Source of the DNA: Blastocystis hominis
Taxonomy: Eukaryota > Sar > Bigyra > Opalinata > Blastocystidae
Direction of reading: 5' to 3'
Assembly (NCBI RefSeq): GCF_000151665.1
Contig: NW_013171818.1
Location: 309,308-373,307, forward strand
Length of the DNA stretch: 64,000 nucleotides
This document shows positions 46,944 through 57,900 of the stretch, piece by piece (position 1 is the stretch's first letter; every line of letters starts with the position of its first letter). The translations under genes were made by a program, and so were the position numbers. The notes under the pieces were generated by a model. It was not told the DNA's origin. It searched no databases and saw only the letters and a list, made by a program, of their open reading frames with translations.

Positions 46944-47143
46944 ACCATACTTTGACGACATACGAGGGACAATTTCTATTACCTGTTTGTTAGACACTTG
47001 TGAGTGATGGGAGGCAAAATTTACACGCAACTGAGTAGAATTGGAGTTGCTTGCGGTTCGGTCCTGTTTGTGTGGTGAGGAAATAGGAGTTTGCCAACTT
47101 TTTCTTTAAGTTTATTGTGAGTGTTTGCTGTTGTCATTCACAA

Positions 47144-48784
47144 ATGCTGCTCTTTGTGACTCTTACTCAAGTATTCATTCCATTTTTTATTGAGGCACAG
47201 AGTTGTAATCTCACTTGTACCTACTGCGGTTCGGATGAGAACTACGAGGACATTGAGAACATTACTGTATGTTTGGGTAAAGAAGAGTGACCACTAGCTC
47301 GATGAGTACGAACGAGACACTCATCCAAAGGAAATGACTTACGACATTTCAAAGTTGGAGCCATTTAAGTAAGAATGGAATTTGTGAAATAATGGAAAGA
47401 GAGATTGAGGATCTGGCGATTTGCTTCTATGGTGGCGAGCCGTTGCTGAAAACGCGTGTGATTTATAAGATTATGGACATGTTCCCGAATGCTCGTTTCT
47501 GTTTGCAAGTATCTGCTGATGTTTCTGTGGGTCAATCTCTAGACAAACGCAACTCTGCTCAAAACCGTTAAGGAGGATTATCTAATGAAGATAGACACGA
47601 TTCTGTGCTCGATCGACGGTCGTCCCGAAATCACGAATCGTTGCCGCGGTGCGAACACCTACGAGCGAATCCTTGAGAACGTGGAGTGCATCAAAGCCAA
47701 GGGCTACAGTCACGACTTGGTGGCGCGTATGACGGTGAGCGTGGAGCAGCAAGGCGATATTTACGAGGAAGTGATGCATATCAAACGACAATTTTGAAGT
47801 GAAGTGTGGGGTAGTGAAGTGAGTTGAGTTGATTTGTGGTGAATTGAGTTGAGTTGATTTGTGGTGAATTGAGTTGAGTTGATTTGTGGTGAGTTGAGTT
47901 GATTTGTGGTGAATTGAGTTAAGATGAGTTGAGTTGAGTTGAAAAAAGTTGAGATGAGTTGATTGCTTTGTTCATTGATTCATTCATTGATTCATTCATC
48001 GATTTGTGAATTGTTCATTCCTTGCTTCATTCCTTGCTTCACTCCTTGCTTTTGTCCTTTCCTTTACCCCACATCTCATCCGCGCTGGTTTCAAGCACGT
48101 TCACTGGCAATTGGATTGCAACTGGGACACTCCCGAGTCCCAACGCATCCTCGACTGGTGCCACTGGCGCGACACCTCCTACAACCCGGGCATTTCGCGC
48201 CTCGCCAGCGAGTTTGAGCGCGTTCTGCTCACCGAGCATCGCATCTTGCCGATTGCTCCATTCACAGGAATTCTCTATTCGTACCCTCCCAACACACTTT
48301 TCACATAGCTTCCTGCGCGGAGAACGCGTTACCGGTGTTCGCTGCGGCAGCGGAATCACGTCCTTCAAGTAGCAATGTGAATTGTGTTCCATGAAGTATC
48401 ACCACGGGAGGCGGCGTGAGCAGCTGCCCGATCGCTGCTGAGTTGGAATGCATCACGTACATCCACAACAAAGGTGACAGATTCATCATGCGAAATTGAT
48501 GTCCAGATTTCGATCCTAAAAAATTGCTGAATTCGGAGAAAGTGGGCGAGCCGTGCGTTTCATGCGATATTTTCCATGAGTGCGGAGGGAGATGCTTGTA
48601 TGCGAACCAGACCAAGTGGTGGGGCGAGGAAGGCTTCCTGGAGGTCTGCAAGACCATTCGACACTTAATGGACGAAATGCATCGCATTCTGCCTGCTGTG
48701 CAGAAGGTCATTGAGGAGGGAGTCTTTACGGTGGAGGATTTCCACTATCCTACTTACAACAACAGCATCGAAGTCATTCCGTAA
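47144..48784 (+). CDS. Radical SAM/SPASM peptide-modifying-type enzyme (AF1385-like)
   Basis: Seven introns of 28-34 nt plus one long one. The N-terminal LFVTLTQSCNLTCTYCGSDE carries the CxxxCxxC cluster. Then come CFYGGEPLL, FCLQTNATLL, ILCSIDGRPEI and HVHWQLDCNW. The C-terminus is a SPASM-like region (VRCGSG, SSCPIAAE, EPCVSCD, HECGGRCLYANQTKWWGEEG) with at least six conserved Cys. The layout resembles the archaeal AF1385-type putative peptide-modifying enzymes; the substrate is unknown. A GT-AG intron at 47771-48095 (325 nt) would keep frame and give 366 residues, but it removes a family-like stretch (LIRAGFK), so this boundary is doubtful. TAA, then TGTTTGTT. Confidence 0.78.
47821..47960. 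repeat. Minisatellite in a long intron of the radical SAM gene
   Basis: Repeats of TTGAGTTGATTTGTGGTGAA-like 20-bp units degenerate into GAGTTGAGTT. They are followed to 48060 by TTCATTGA and CCTTGCTTCA repeats. Confidence 0.85.
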
Positions 48785-48864
48785 GCGGGAAAGGTCCTCT
48801 TGGACTGTTTGTTAGAAACGCTAGATTTTCGTTGTGACTTTTCTTGTTTTTTCGGGATTGAACT

Positions 48865-51800
48865 ATGGAGAGTAGAGTTGCTCGAAGCGTGGGTAAAGTC
48901 GCTGAAATCCCTCTGCAGCTCAAACGAGCCAAGGAATCCCTCTCAAAGTTGCAGAGCCAACTCGCAAAAGCAAAGAAAAGTGTCGAGGAAAACGGCGAAC
49001 GGAAAATTCAGGAGATGTCCATGCAACAGTCGAATGCTCTACGCGAGCTCGAGAATCGGATTCGCATGCAAATGAAGGAAGTAAATATGCTACAGAAGAG
49101 TCTGTCGTCGACGATGGCGGATGGAAAGGGTATAGCGTGTTTTAACGTATATGATTTGTAGCAGTACAGCACAAGGGAAGCAGTGGAGATAAAGACGCGT
49201 TCAAAAAGGGTTCGAAGAAAACATCCATTCCGTTTGGTTCTGCAATCATCAACGGAATCACCAACTCCAATCCTTCTCCTCCCAACAACAATTCCTCCGA
49301 TCCCAAACCCGGAAATCCGAAAGACTCAGGCAAGCCAAGCCGCAAGAAGCAAAACGAGGGAAAGCCGAAATACGTTCCCAAAGACCGAATGGTTTTCCCT
49401 CCGTCCTTCTCCACATCCAACGCTCCGATCCCCGAAGCCGACCTGCCTCCCCTCCCCATCCAAATCACCGACACCATTTCCCTTCTGTCCTCCAATTCGA
49501 ACACAAATCAGAACACTAACCAAAACACTAATCATAACACTAATCAGAACACTAATCAGAACACAAACCCGTCCTCCTCCTCTTCCAAACTCCCCTCTAT
49601 CTTCTCTTTTCTTCACCCGATGAACGCAGACGAGTCCGCCACGCGGCCCGCCTCGCAGCGCCAAGCCGACTTCGATTTCAGCTCGCTCTCGCTCGATTTC
49701 AAAGCCTCCGCAGCGCGTTCCGCCGAATCCGAACCCATCAACGAAGATTCTTTCGGAATGGACGGCATTCTCGGCAATTTTGATTACGAAGACGAAGAAA
49801 TTGACCCCTTCGTCGCTATGAAGCCCAAGAAAACCGCCACTACCGCTCAAACCACCGCGAAGAAAACCGCGGGAATCAGCTTGGAGGGGCTGCGGTCGAA
49901 GGCGAAAGCGAAAAACGAGTTCGCGCAGCTGTTCGGCGGCTCGGCGAAGAGCGAAGCGGTGAAGGCGTACAATGAACAGCTGGAGAAAACGCTCCAAACG
50001 ATGGGGCTTTCCACGGTTTCCACGGTTTCTACGGTTTCTACGGTTGAGGGAGGATCGATGGGTGCTGAGAGTGGAAACGGAGAAACGGAGGGGGATGAGA
50101 AAAGAAGGGAGCTGGAAGCCAATTCAAAATCCAAATCAACCGGAAAATCGAAATCGAAATCGAAAGCAAAAACAAAAGCGAAGAAGATAATGACGATTAC
50201 GAGCGATCTCTCGGTTCTGAACGTGTCCAAACTGTTCGGAATCCCCGTAAAGGAATGCATTGAGCGTTTGAAAGAGTACGAGCCGGACAGCGACTCGCCT
50301 CTTCATTCCAAAGATGATTTGGTCTCCACGGACGCCATCGAGCTCCTCGCCATGGATCTGGACATCGAAGTCCAGGTCAACAATCGATTCAATCTCCAGC
50401 CCACCAATATGGAGACGTCTCCTCCCGATCTCCCTTCTCGACCGCCCGTAATCGCGGTTATGGGGCATGTGGACCACGGAAAAACGACTCTTTTGGATCG
50501 TCTGCGGCAGTCCTCCGTGGCGGCACACGAAGCAGGCGGCATCACACAAGCGATCTCAGCGTTTAACGTGAAGCTGAGCAGCGACAACGTCATTACGTTC
50601 ATCGATACTCCGGGCCACGCAGCGTTCACAGCCATGCGAAAACGCGGAGCCACTGCGACGGACATCGTGCTGCTGATCGTAGCAGGAGACGATGGCGTGA
50701 AGGAGCAGACCGTGGAGTGTTTGAAGCTCATTCACGACACAAAACTCCCGGTTGTGGTGGCGGTGACGAAGTGTGGAAAGAAAAATGTCGACAAAGACAA
50801 GGCGGTTCATCGCGTGGCCACGCAGCTGCTCGATTACGATTTGATCACCACGCCGTTCGGAGGCGAAGTGAACATTATCGGCATCGACAGCATCACCGGC
50901 GACGGCATCGAAGACCTCAAAAACCTTCTCTACGAAGAAGGCGTCATGCACGAAATCCGCGCCGATCCCAAAGTTCACTTTCTCTCCTCTCTCTGATGAT
51001 TTTTAGGCTCCAGGCGAAGGCGTCGTTCTCGAAAGCTCCGTCCGATCGGGCATCGGAACCAATCTCTCCGCGGTGATTCGCTGGGGACAGTTCCACGTGG
51101 GCAGCGTGTGCGTCATCGGCGAGAAGTTCGGAAAGATCAAGCAGATTCTCCGCGACGGGAAGCCCGTCCGCGAAGGCAGGCCCGGAGATACCGTGGAAAT
51201 CCGCGGGATTGAGTGCTCTGCGGGCAGCGGAGAGTGGATCATGGAGGTCAAGAACGAATGGGAGGCGAACAACGTCGTGCATTACCGCAAACGCCACGCA
51301 GCGTTCCTCGAATCCATTCAACAGCGTCGTTTAGGCCTCGATTCGCTTCTCTCCGACGCGCAATCCATCGCTTCCAACGCTTCCATTCTCTCTTCTTCCG
51401 CGATTTCAACCGACGCTTCCGCTTCGAAACTCATCCGAATCCCGCTCGTTATCAAAGCCGACGTCGATGGGTCCGTCCAGGCCATCCAGCAGCAGATCGA
51501 AGGGCTCAACGCCGATCTCCAAAACGCGCAGTTCGAAATCGTCACCGCGAATGTCGGCGATGTCAGCCAGGGAGACGTGGAAACCACACGCGACTGCAAA
51601 GGAATACTATTACTCTTCAACGCCAAGCTCAATCGTCGGTTTTTTCTAAAAAGATTTCAACGTAGATTCCATGCAGAAGCTCGTGCAGAGTCTCAAAATC
51701 GCCACGGTTTCTGACTCCATTATTTACTCGCTTCTTGATAACGTGCCGATTTTTGGAATTCCTAAAATCCAGCTCAAAACGAAAGCCTCGGAGTTCATGC

Positions 51801-52208
51801 CGATCGTGAACGCGCCGGTGACCGTTTCGACGGCCGATGTTTTAAAGGCAGATTTTTGGAATTCCAAATAACGGGCAGATTTTTGAAGGAAGTGAGAAAA
51901 GCCAGATCGCAGGGTGCAAAGTGAGCAGCGGCGTGTTGACGAAGCAGTCGCTTTTCCGTGTGCTTCGGAATGAGGAGGTATTTTTGGAATTCCAGAAATC
52001 AGGGGAAGATTGTGTTTAAAGGAACGGGGTTCAATTCGATTCGGCATTTTAAGAATGAAGTGGAGAGTATTGAAGAGGGAAAGGAATGCGGAATTCAGAT
52101 AAAGGGGTTTACTGTGTGGTGTGGAGGAGGAGAGTGAGGTGTAGGACTTTAAAGAGGGAGATGTGATCGAGACGTATGAGTATAGAGATGTTCGCCAGCC
52201 TTTGAGTT
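48865..52208 (+). CDS. MTIF2: Mitochondrial-type translation initiation factor IF2
   Basis: Eight exons (introns of 25-40 nt) give 1040 residues. A long N-terminal extension is coiled-coil then low-complexity (NTNQNTN repeats near 49500, STVSTVS near 50010, Lys/Ser-rich near 50150). An IF2N-like helix ([20 protein letters not shown]) precedes the G domain: [44 protein letters not shown] and [10 protein letters not shown]. Domains II-IV follow ([64 protein letters not shown]). It places fMet-tRNA on organellar ribosomes, implying translation in the mitochondrion-related organelle. T52208 of a genomic TGA sits 4 nt before TGTTTGTT, so UAA or the genomic UGA could serve. Confidence 0.92.
49498..49572 (+). 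repeat. Coding tandem repeat (NTNQ units) in IF2
   Basis: 12-bp units AACACTAATCAG encode N-T-N-Q/H, about six copies. Confidence 0.85.
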
Positions 52209-52210
52209 GA

Positions 52211-52532
52211 ATTGTTTGTTTGAACACAGGCAAGAAGCGAAATGAATGACATGAATGACATGAATGACATGAAGGAAGAGGATAGAACGTGGATGGAATA
52301 GATTTTGGGATAGAATATACAAAGGAATTGCTTTGGTTTGATACAAAGTGCCTCTCTTTTAATGTGAGGATGAACTGAAACAAAACTGTGTGTGATATTC
52401 AAAAATAGAATTGTATTTTCTAATTCAAATCAACTGATTTATAATTGTTTACTAACACAAACAATGCTTTGCTTTGCTTTGCTTTGCTTTTCATTCAACA
52501 GAAAAGAAAGCTCGTTCCATATATCACCAGTT
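52211..52532. other. Convergent spacer with short repeats
   Basis: Holds the IF2 motif (52213-52220), a (ATGAATGAC)n run at about 52240-52275 and (TTTGC)n at 52464-52490. No gene seen. Confidence 0.6.
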
Positions 52533-55500
52533 TTATCTGAAGATTCTGGCAAGCGGATCGGCGACATCTACAATTCATGCAAATAATTCTTTCGCACTTA
52601 TCACCGTCGCATTCCTTACAGCAGTAAACGCATTGCGGAGATCAACACGCGTAATGGAAGGGATATCTATGCACTCAACGAACGGGCCGAAGACAAACTC
52701 TCAAGATACACATTTCGCACAAAGCAAAAACCATACCAAATCGAATAGAGAGTTCTGAGACTCGGTAAATCTACGCGTGATAAAGAAAAAGAACAAGCCA
52801 CTCTTCATAACCACTGTGCATTCTTCGCATCCCTTCCACTGCTGGAATGCATAATTGCCCACGGAGATATATTCCAAACTCGCAAGATCTATATTCGTTA
52901 TCCACATTTTCTTTTTGTACTATTGAACTCGATAACAGGAGAAAACACAAAGTTCAACGCGCCGATATGCACCGTTTTTAAGCTCGGCAGATCTACAAGA
53001 ATCAAAACCGCTCTCTGCATTCACTGTATAATCGGAAGTTACCAAAAGCGCCAACGTACGAATACCAGCGAACGTCCGTCGATCCAGTCTCAAGCGACTC
53101 CAACAAAGGCAGGTTTCTTATCTCAAAACCGCCCGAGTAATCGGTAAAACTGTAAGGACTAATAACGATGGTTTTGAGCTGCGCGCAGTTCTCCACCAGG
53201 AACGTTCGCGTGTTGTTAATCACTTGATTGTTTGGGTAGAGCGTGAACGATCGGAAGCCGATGTAAATGCTTTGCAGACGAGGCAAGCCGCCGATGTAGA
53301 ACGTGCCCGCCCATTTTGCATTGTTGCCATCAACAGAAACAGACTCCAGCTTTTTGAAGTAGCTCAGATCGAACACCGATAATTCGGGTTGATTGCAACC
53401 GTAGCTCGGAATGTTCAACGCGGTAGAATTGATATTCAGCTTGGCTAAATACGAGCAGGCAGAGAAGCCGTCTGGAATGGTTCGGCTCTCCACGATTCCA
53501 GCGAGCAGCGCGTTCACGTCTATCAATGGTAAAGAACAAACGATCCAAACTTTCGATTTCTTGGATAATAACGTACTTCAACGCATCCAAAAGATCCACG
53601 TTGGAACACTTCGGGATGTCTACGCGTCATTCTGCTTGAAGAACTGCACTGGAAAGCGTGACATTCTGCACGGATGTGAACGAATAACCCAGCGACGTAA
53701 TCGATTCCAACTCGAACAGATCTAATCGCTATTCATCCCTTTATTTTTGCATACTGCGCATGATCAACGAGCAAGATCCGCTTCCCCAGACGCCATACAA
53801 AGCATAGGAGCCAAGACGAACTGATTTCAATTTGGGCAGATCTAATTAAATCATTCATATAATTTATCGATAATACTGTCCAGAACGGTGGTGAGAGAAG
53901 TGGAGAAGGAATAATCTCCCAATTCGATCGTCACCAAATTCGGCAAATCTAACCAATCATTCAAGTTACTAAAAAAAAGACTGAAGATGATGAAGGAACT
54001 GTAATAGAAGTTATACGACGTCACGTTAATGCATCCAATCATGATGATTTCGAGAGAAGGAAGGTTCACCAACTCGAAGCCTCCCGCATAATCAGCGAAA
54101 CTATTCGGACCGATTTCGATCGAAATCAGCAGCGTGCAGTTCACGATCTGGAACGATCGGTTCTTATTTTCCTCGAAATTATCGTCTGTCTGCGTGAAGG
54201 AATTGCTTCCAATCCGCAAGTATTCCAAATAGGGAAGATCGATCAGTCTGAACACGTCCACATATCGGAAACAACCGCTTCCGATCGTGATGAAAAAGAG
54301 TCTTTCCGTGTTCTCAATGGAGAAGTGCGTGGAGTTCGCAAAGGCCCGATCTCCAATAACGATCGATTTGAGGTTGGGCAGATCTATTCCGTGAAGTTGG
54401 AAGAAAAAATCGTACTGACAATGATGAAATTGCTGAAATAGAAGTTGTAGGAAATGTAATTGATTCGTCCGATCACGATGATTTGCAGCGCTGGAAGGTT
54501 GAACAGCGTGAATTCGCCCGCGAAATCGGAGAAGCTGTACGGCCCGATCTCAATGGAAATCAGCATCGTGCAGTTGACGATGCGGAAGGATTTGGACGTG
54601 TCATTTCCATAGCTGTCGATCTGCTGAGTGAACGAATTGTTTCCGATGGTGAGATAGCGAAGATGCTCGAGTCCATTCAGCCAGAATCTCCTGACTGTAT
54701 GGAAGCAGTAATTGCCGATGTGGAGGAACACGAGGTGCTTGGAATTGCGGATCGAGAACTGCTCGGACTCCGCAAACGATCCGTCTCCAATCGAGATCGT
54801 TTCTAAATTGGGCAGGTCTACGCAATGAGCAAACTAATAAAAAATCAAAAGAACCGATGATTGTGAAGGAGCTGGAATAGAAATTATAGGAAGTGTGATT
54901 GACAGATCCAATAATGAGGCTTCGAAGCAAAGGAAGGCTTTGCAGGACGAACGGTCCAGCATAATCCGAGAAACTATACGGTCCGATTTGAATCGAAATC
55001 AGATGAGTGCAGTTCACAATCGAAAACGACTTGGCAGTATCATTTCCAAAACTGAATAACTGCTCCGTGAAAGCATTTTGCTCAATTAAAATGTGCGATA
55101 AAAGCGCGTGGTTTCGAATTGAAAAGGTACTCACGTTCTGAAAGTTGTTGCTTTCAATCCACAAAAACATCAGATCGCTGAATCTCTCTGTCAAGAACGA
55201 AACATAACTCTCCTCATTGCACGCATTCTCTTCGATATGAAGAATCTGCACCGAATTCTCCAAGCTGGAAAACTCCTGACACGTCGAAACTCGCGTCTCT
55301 TCAATAATTCCTTTTGACACGTGGAAGAAAACGTCCCTCGACGTCGCTTCTCGCAGCGAGATTTTATCGCTCGTTCCGAACTCGCTTTGAATCACAAAAT
55401 AGGAGTCTTCGTTCCATCTCTCCTCCCATCCATCCAACACAATCCGCATCATATGAGGCTCCGCACAGCCCTCAAAAACATCCACACTGTTTCCCTGATA

Positions 55501-57201
55501 GACCATCGAAACAATCTCAACATCTGCATAACCGGAGAAGAGCGTTAAGATCTCAGAACTGTTAGGACTCAACCCGTAATATCTTCGAATCGAGTAATAC
55601 GTCAATCCTTCGTCGCACGTCAGCGGAGTTGGCGCTTCGGTTGGCGGTTCGGTGGTCGGAGGAGTGGAAGTTGGTGGATCCAAAGGCTCGAGAAGAATGT
55701 CTCCTTCGTGACCCACATTGCCTTCAATCGTAATCTTGAAGTACATCACTTTCTCGAACGGCAAATCGACTTTGTACTGGATTTTAACGATGCCGTTCAA
55801 CGCAAAATCCACCAATTCCATTCTCGTATCGACGTTGATTTGAATCAAAACCAGCGTGTGAAGATTCCACAGAGATCGATGCCGAACGCTCACGATCTTC
55901 AGCAGAGGCGTATTCAACACGAACTTGCCGATCAAATCCATCAATCTTCGCGAAGCCGGCAATCCAGAGAAGCAATTTTCTCCAATAATCAGCTCCTCCA
56001 GAAGCGGCGCATTGATCTCAATAAACTGAACATTCGCACATGTGTTATCCTCAAAAACAAGAGAACGTAATTCCGGGAAGTCGAATCTCATCTCCGTAAT
56101 CGTATTGAACGATCCTTGCTTGATCACGATCTTGGTCGCCCAGGATGGAATCAATCCAAGCGACCCAACCGAATCATCCACGACGAATTCCGTCGAGATC
56201 GGCTCGGCCTTCAGCGAGAACGCATACCCAGCAATCCCGGCATAATTCGCGTTTGTTTCGTTCGCAATCACAGGCAGATTCATTTCGATATTCTCGCACG
56301 GCACCACATTAAACGTCACAATCCATTTCTTTTCATCGAATCCTTTCACCACGCCATACAAAGAAGGTTGGTCAGTAGCTCCAGTGTAAATCGCATCGCC
56401 CGTCACGTCGTTCACCGTCTTCAATCGCACCAAATCCAGCGCCAGCAGCACGATCACCGGCTTTCCTTCCGCCACAAACCGCTTCAATCCGCTCGCGTTC
56501 GGCGCCTCATTTCTCTCCACTTCAAAATAAAACTTCGGCGTTTTCGCGGAACAAAGCGCCTCCATCGACAGCTCCGCCGCCGCCGCTTCCGTCATCAATC
56601 CCTTCTCCGCCACAAACGCTATTAAATCCGCGGGAGACACGTCCTTCGCCTCCACTTCCAAGCTTTCTTTTAAGCATTGCAGAACGTACAGCAGCGAAAA
56701 CTTCTCTTCGATTCCTTCCTTTCGAAGCGCCGCCTCCGCAGCCAGAACCAAAGCGCTCGCCCACGACGTCGCCGCCGAATTCGGCGATGAAAACGCAGCC
56801 GTTCCCGCGGTAATGTCGCGACCAATCACGTTGCTGGGAGGAGAAACCGCGGGGAATTGGACAGGGTCGGCGTAGGAGCCGGCGCCGGAATATTTGACTC
56901 CGAGATCCATCATTTGGAGCAAGGCTTGGTCTGGGAAGTCGGAGAGAATGGAGAAATTCATTGGATAGTTTCGATATTCGGCTTTTGTTTGGATGTCGAG
57001 ACATGATTGACGCCAGTCTTGGAAGTGAAGGCTATGGGTGGATTGGGGGGTTAGATGTTACTTTTTATAGCTGTCTAGGTCGGTTCCCCATTTTGAAGGG
57101 TAGTTTAGGAGGTAGTTCAGATAATCATGATCATCGCAGTGAAGGGCTACAGAGGTGTAGACAGCCTGGAGGAAGACAAAGAGTGCAAGAAGTGCTCTCA
57201 T
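52533..57201 (-). CDS. Secreted degenerate papain-like zymogen fused to LRR exons
   Basis: Exon 1 encodes a signal peptide (MRALLALFVFLQAVYTSVA). After a 30-nt intron comes an I29-like propeptide (NFSILSDFPDQALLQMMDLG). Then follows a C1A-like domain: the position of the catalytic CW reads S-W (SAATSWASALVLAAEAAL), and the His and Asn regions read SLYGVVKGFDEKKWIVTF, so the triad is lost. A Pro/Thr linker (about 55630-55690) precedes LRR exons, each starting AG|AT and phase 1 (SFSIVNCTHLISIQIGPYSF type), ending DVADPLARIFR and TAA at 52533. About 17 exons. It is likely a surface or secreted binding protein. The exon at 53519 copies the terminal exon (DVNALLAGIVES) but reads on. No enzyme activity expected. 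Confidence 0.72.
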
Positions 57202-57900
57202 ACGTAATAATAATTTAACAGGCCAAACGGAGTAATCCACAACAGCCAATAGAATTAAATGTAAGCACACTTTCCATCTCAAATTGCATTTTCGTTTTTT
57301 GAATCCGATTTGCTATGGAATTGATAGAAATAAGCGAAGAAGGCAGAATAAGAATCTTCAACGAGATGAATTCACATTCTAACTGTTCATTGAAACTCGG
57401 CAATAAGTAGGCAGGAAGGAAAGAAATTTTCCAAATACCCAATACTCATATATATATGTATAAGTTTTCAAAGGAGGTGTTGAGAAGGTTCATTGCTGTG
57501 TCCCGAATAAATATATAGGCTTTCATAGAGTGAAAATAGTCGTGCAAACAAGTGTTTGCACGCAATTAGCTCAGCCGAAGAATACGATTGAAATTTCGCA
57601 TAATGGAATAAATAAGGGCGTAGAAACAATTTCCAAAGCTATTCTCGCATCTGAAAGATGCTTCGCACTATTGGACATACTAACCAAAAATACAATACCA
57701 TGAAGGTGGGAACCAGTTCTCGGTAAAATAATATAAGAACTCTGCGAAGATTTGCAAACAATCATACACAGGGGATGTGAGTATCAAAGAATAGTCTTTT
57801 CAAGATAATCTACTATTCAATTGAACAATTCACAATACTACCTATAAAACAGCTCAGAATTACAAATGCACCATAATCACGAACAATTTCGATTCCTAAA
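57202..57900. other. AT-rich spacer with a hairpin
   Basis: Upstream of the papain-LRR gene. Apart from the 9-bp perfect hairpin at 57541-57562, no gene or repeat is supported. Confidence 0.5.
57541..57562. repeat. Perfect 9-bp inverted repeat (hairpin)
   Basis: CGTGCAAAC, loop AAGT, GTTTGCACG. It is isolated in non-coding sequence; role unknown. Confidence 0.8.

Noticed and set aside
47007-47120. Possible 25-residue spliced mini-protein (MGGKIYTQLSRIGVACG...)
   Set aside because: A 36-nt intron would give a short hydrophobic peptide ending in TGA, but the poly(A) geometry does not fit and I know no matching family; too little to call.
57560-57640. tRNA-like string (AATTAGCTCAG) after the hairpin
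   Set aside because: No acceptor stem, anticodon arm or T-loop GTTC follows at the right spacing.
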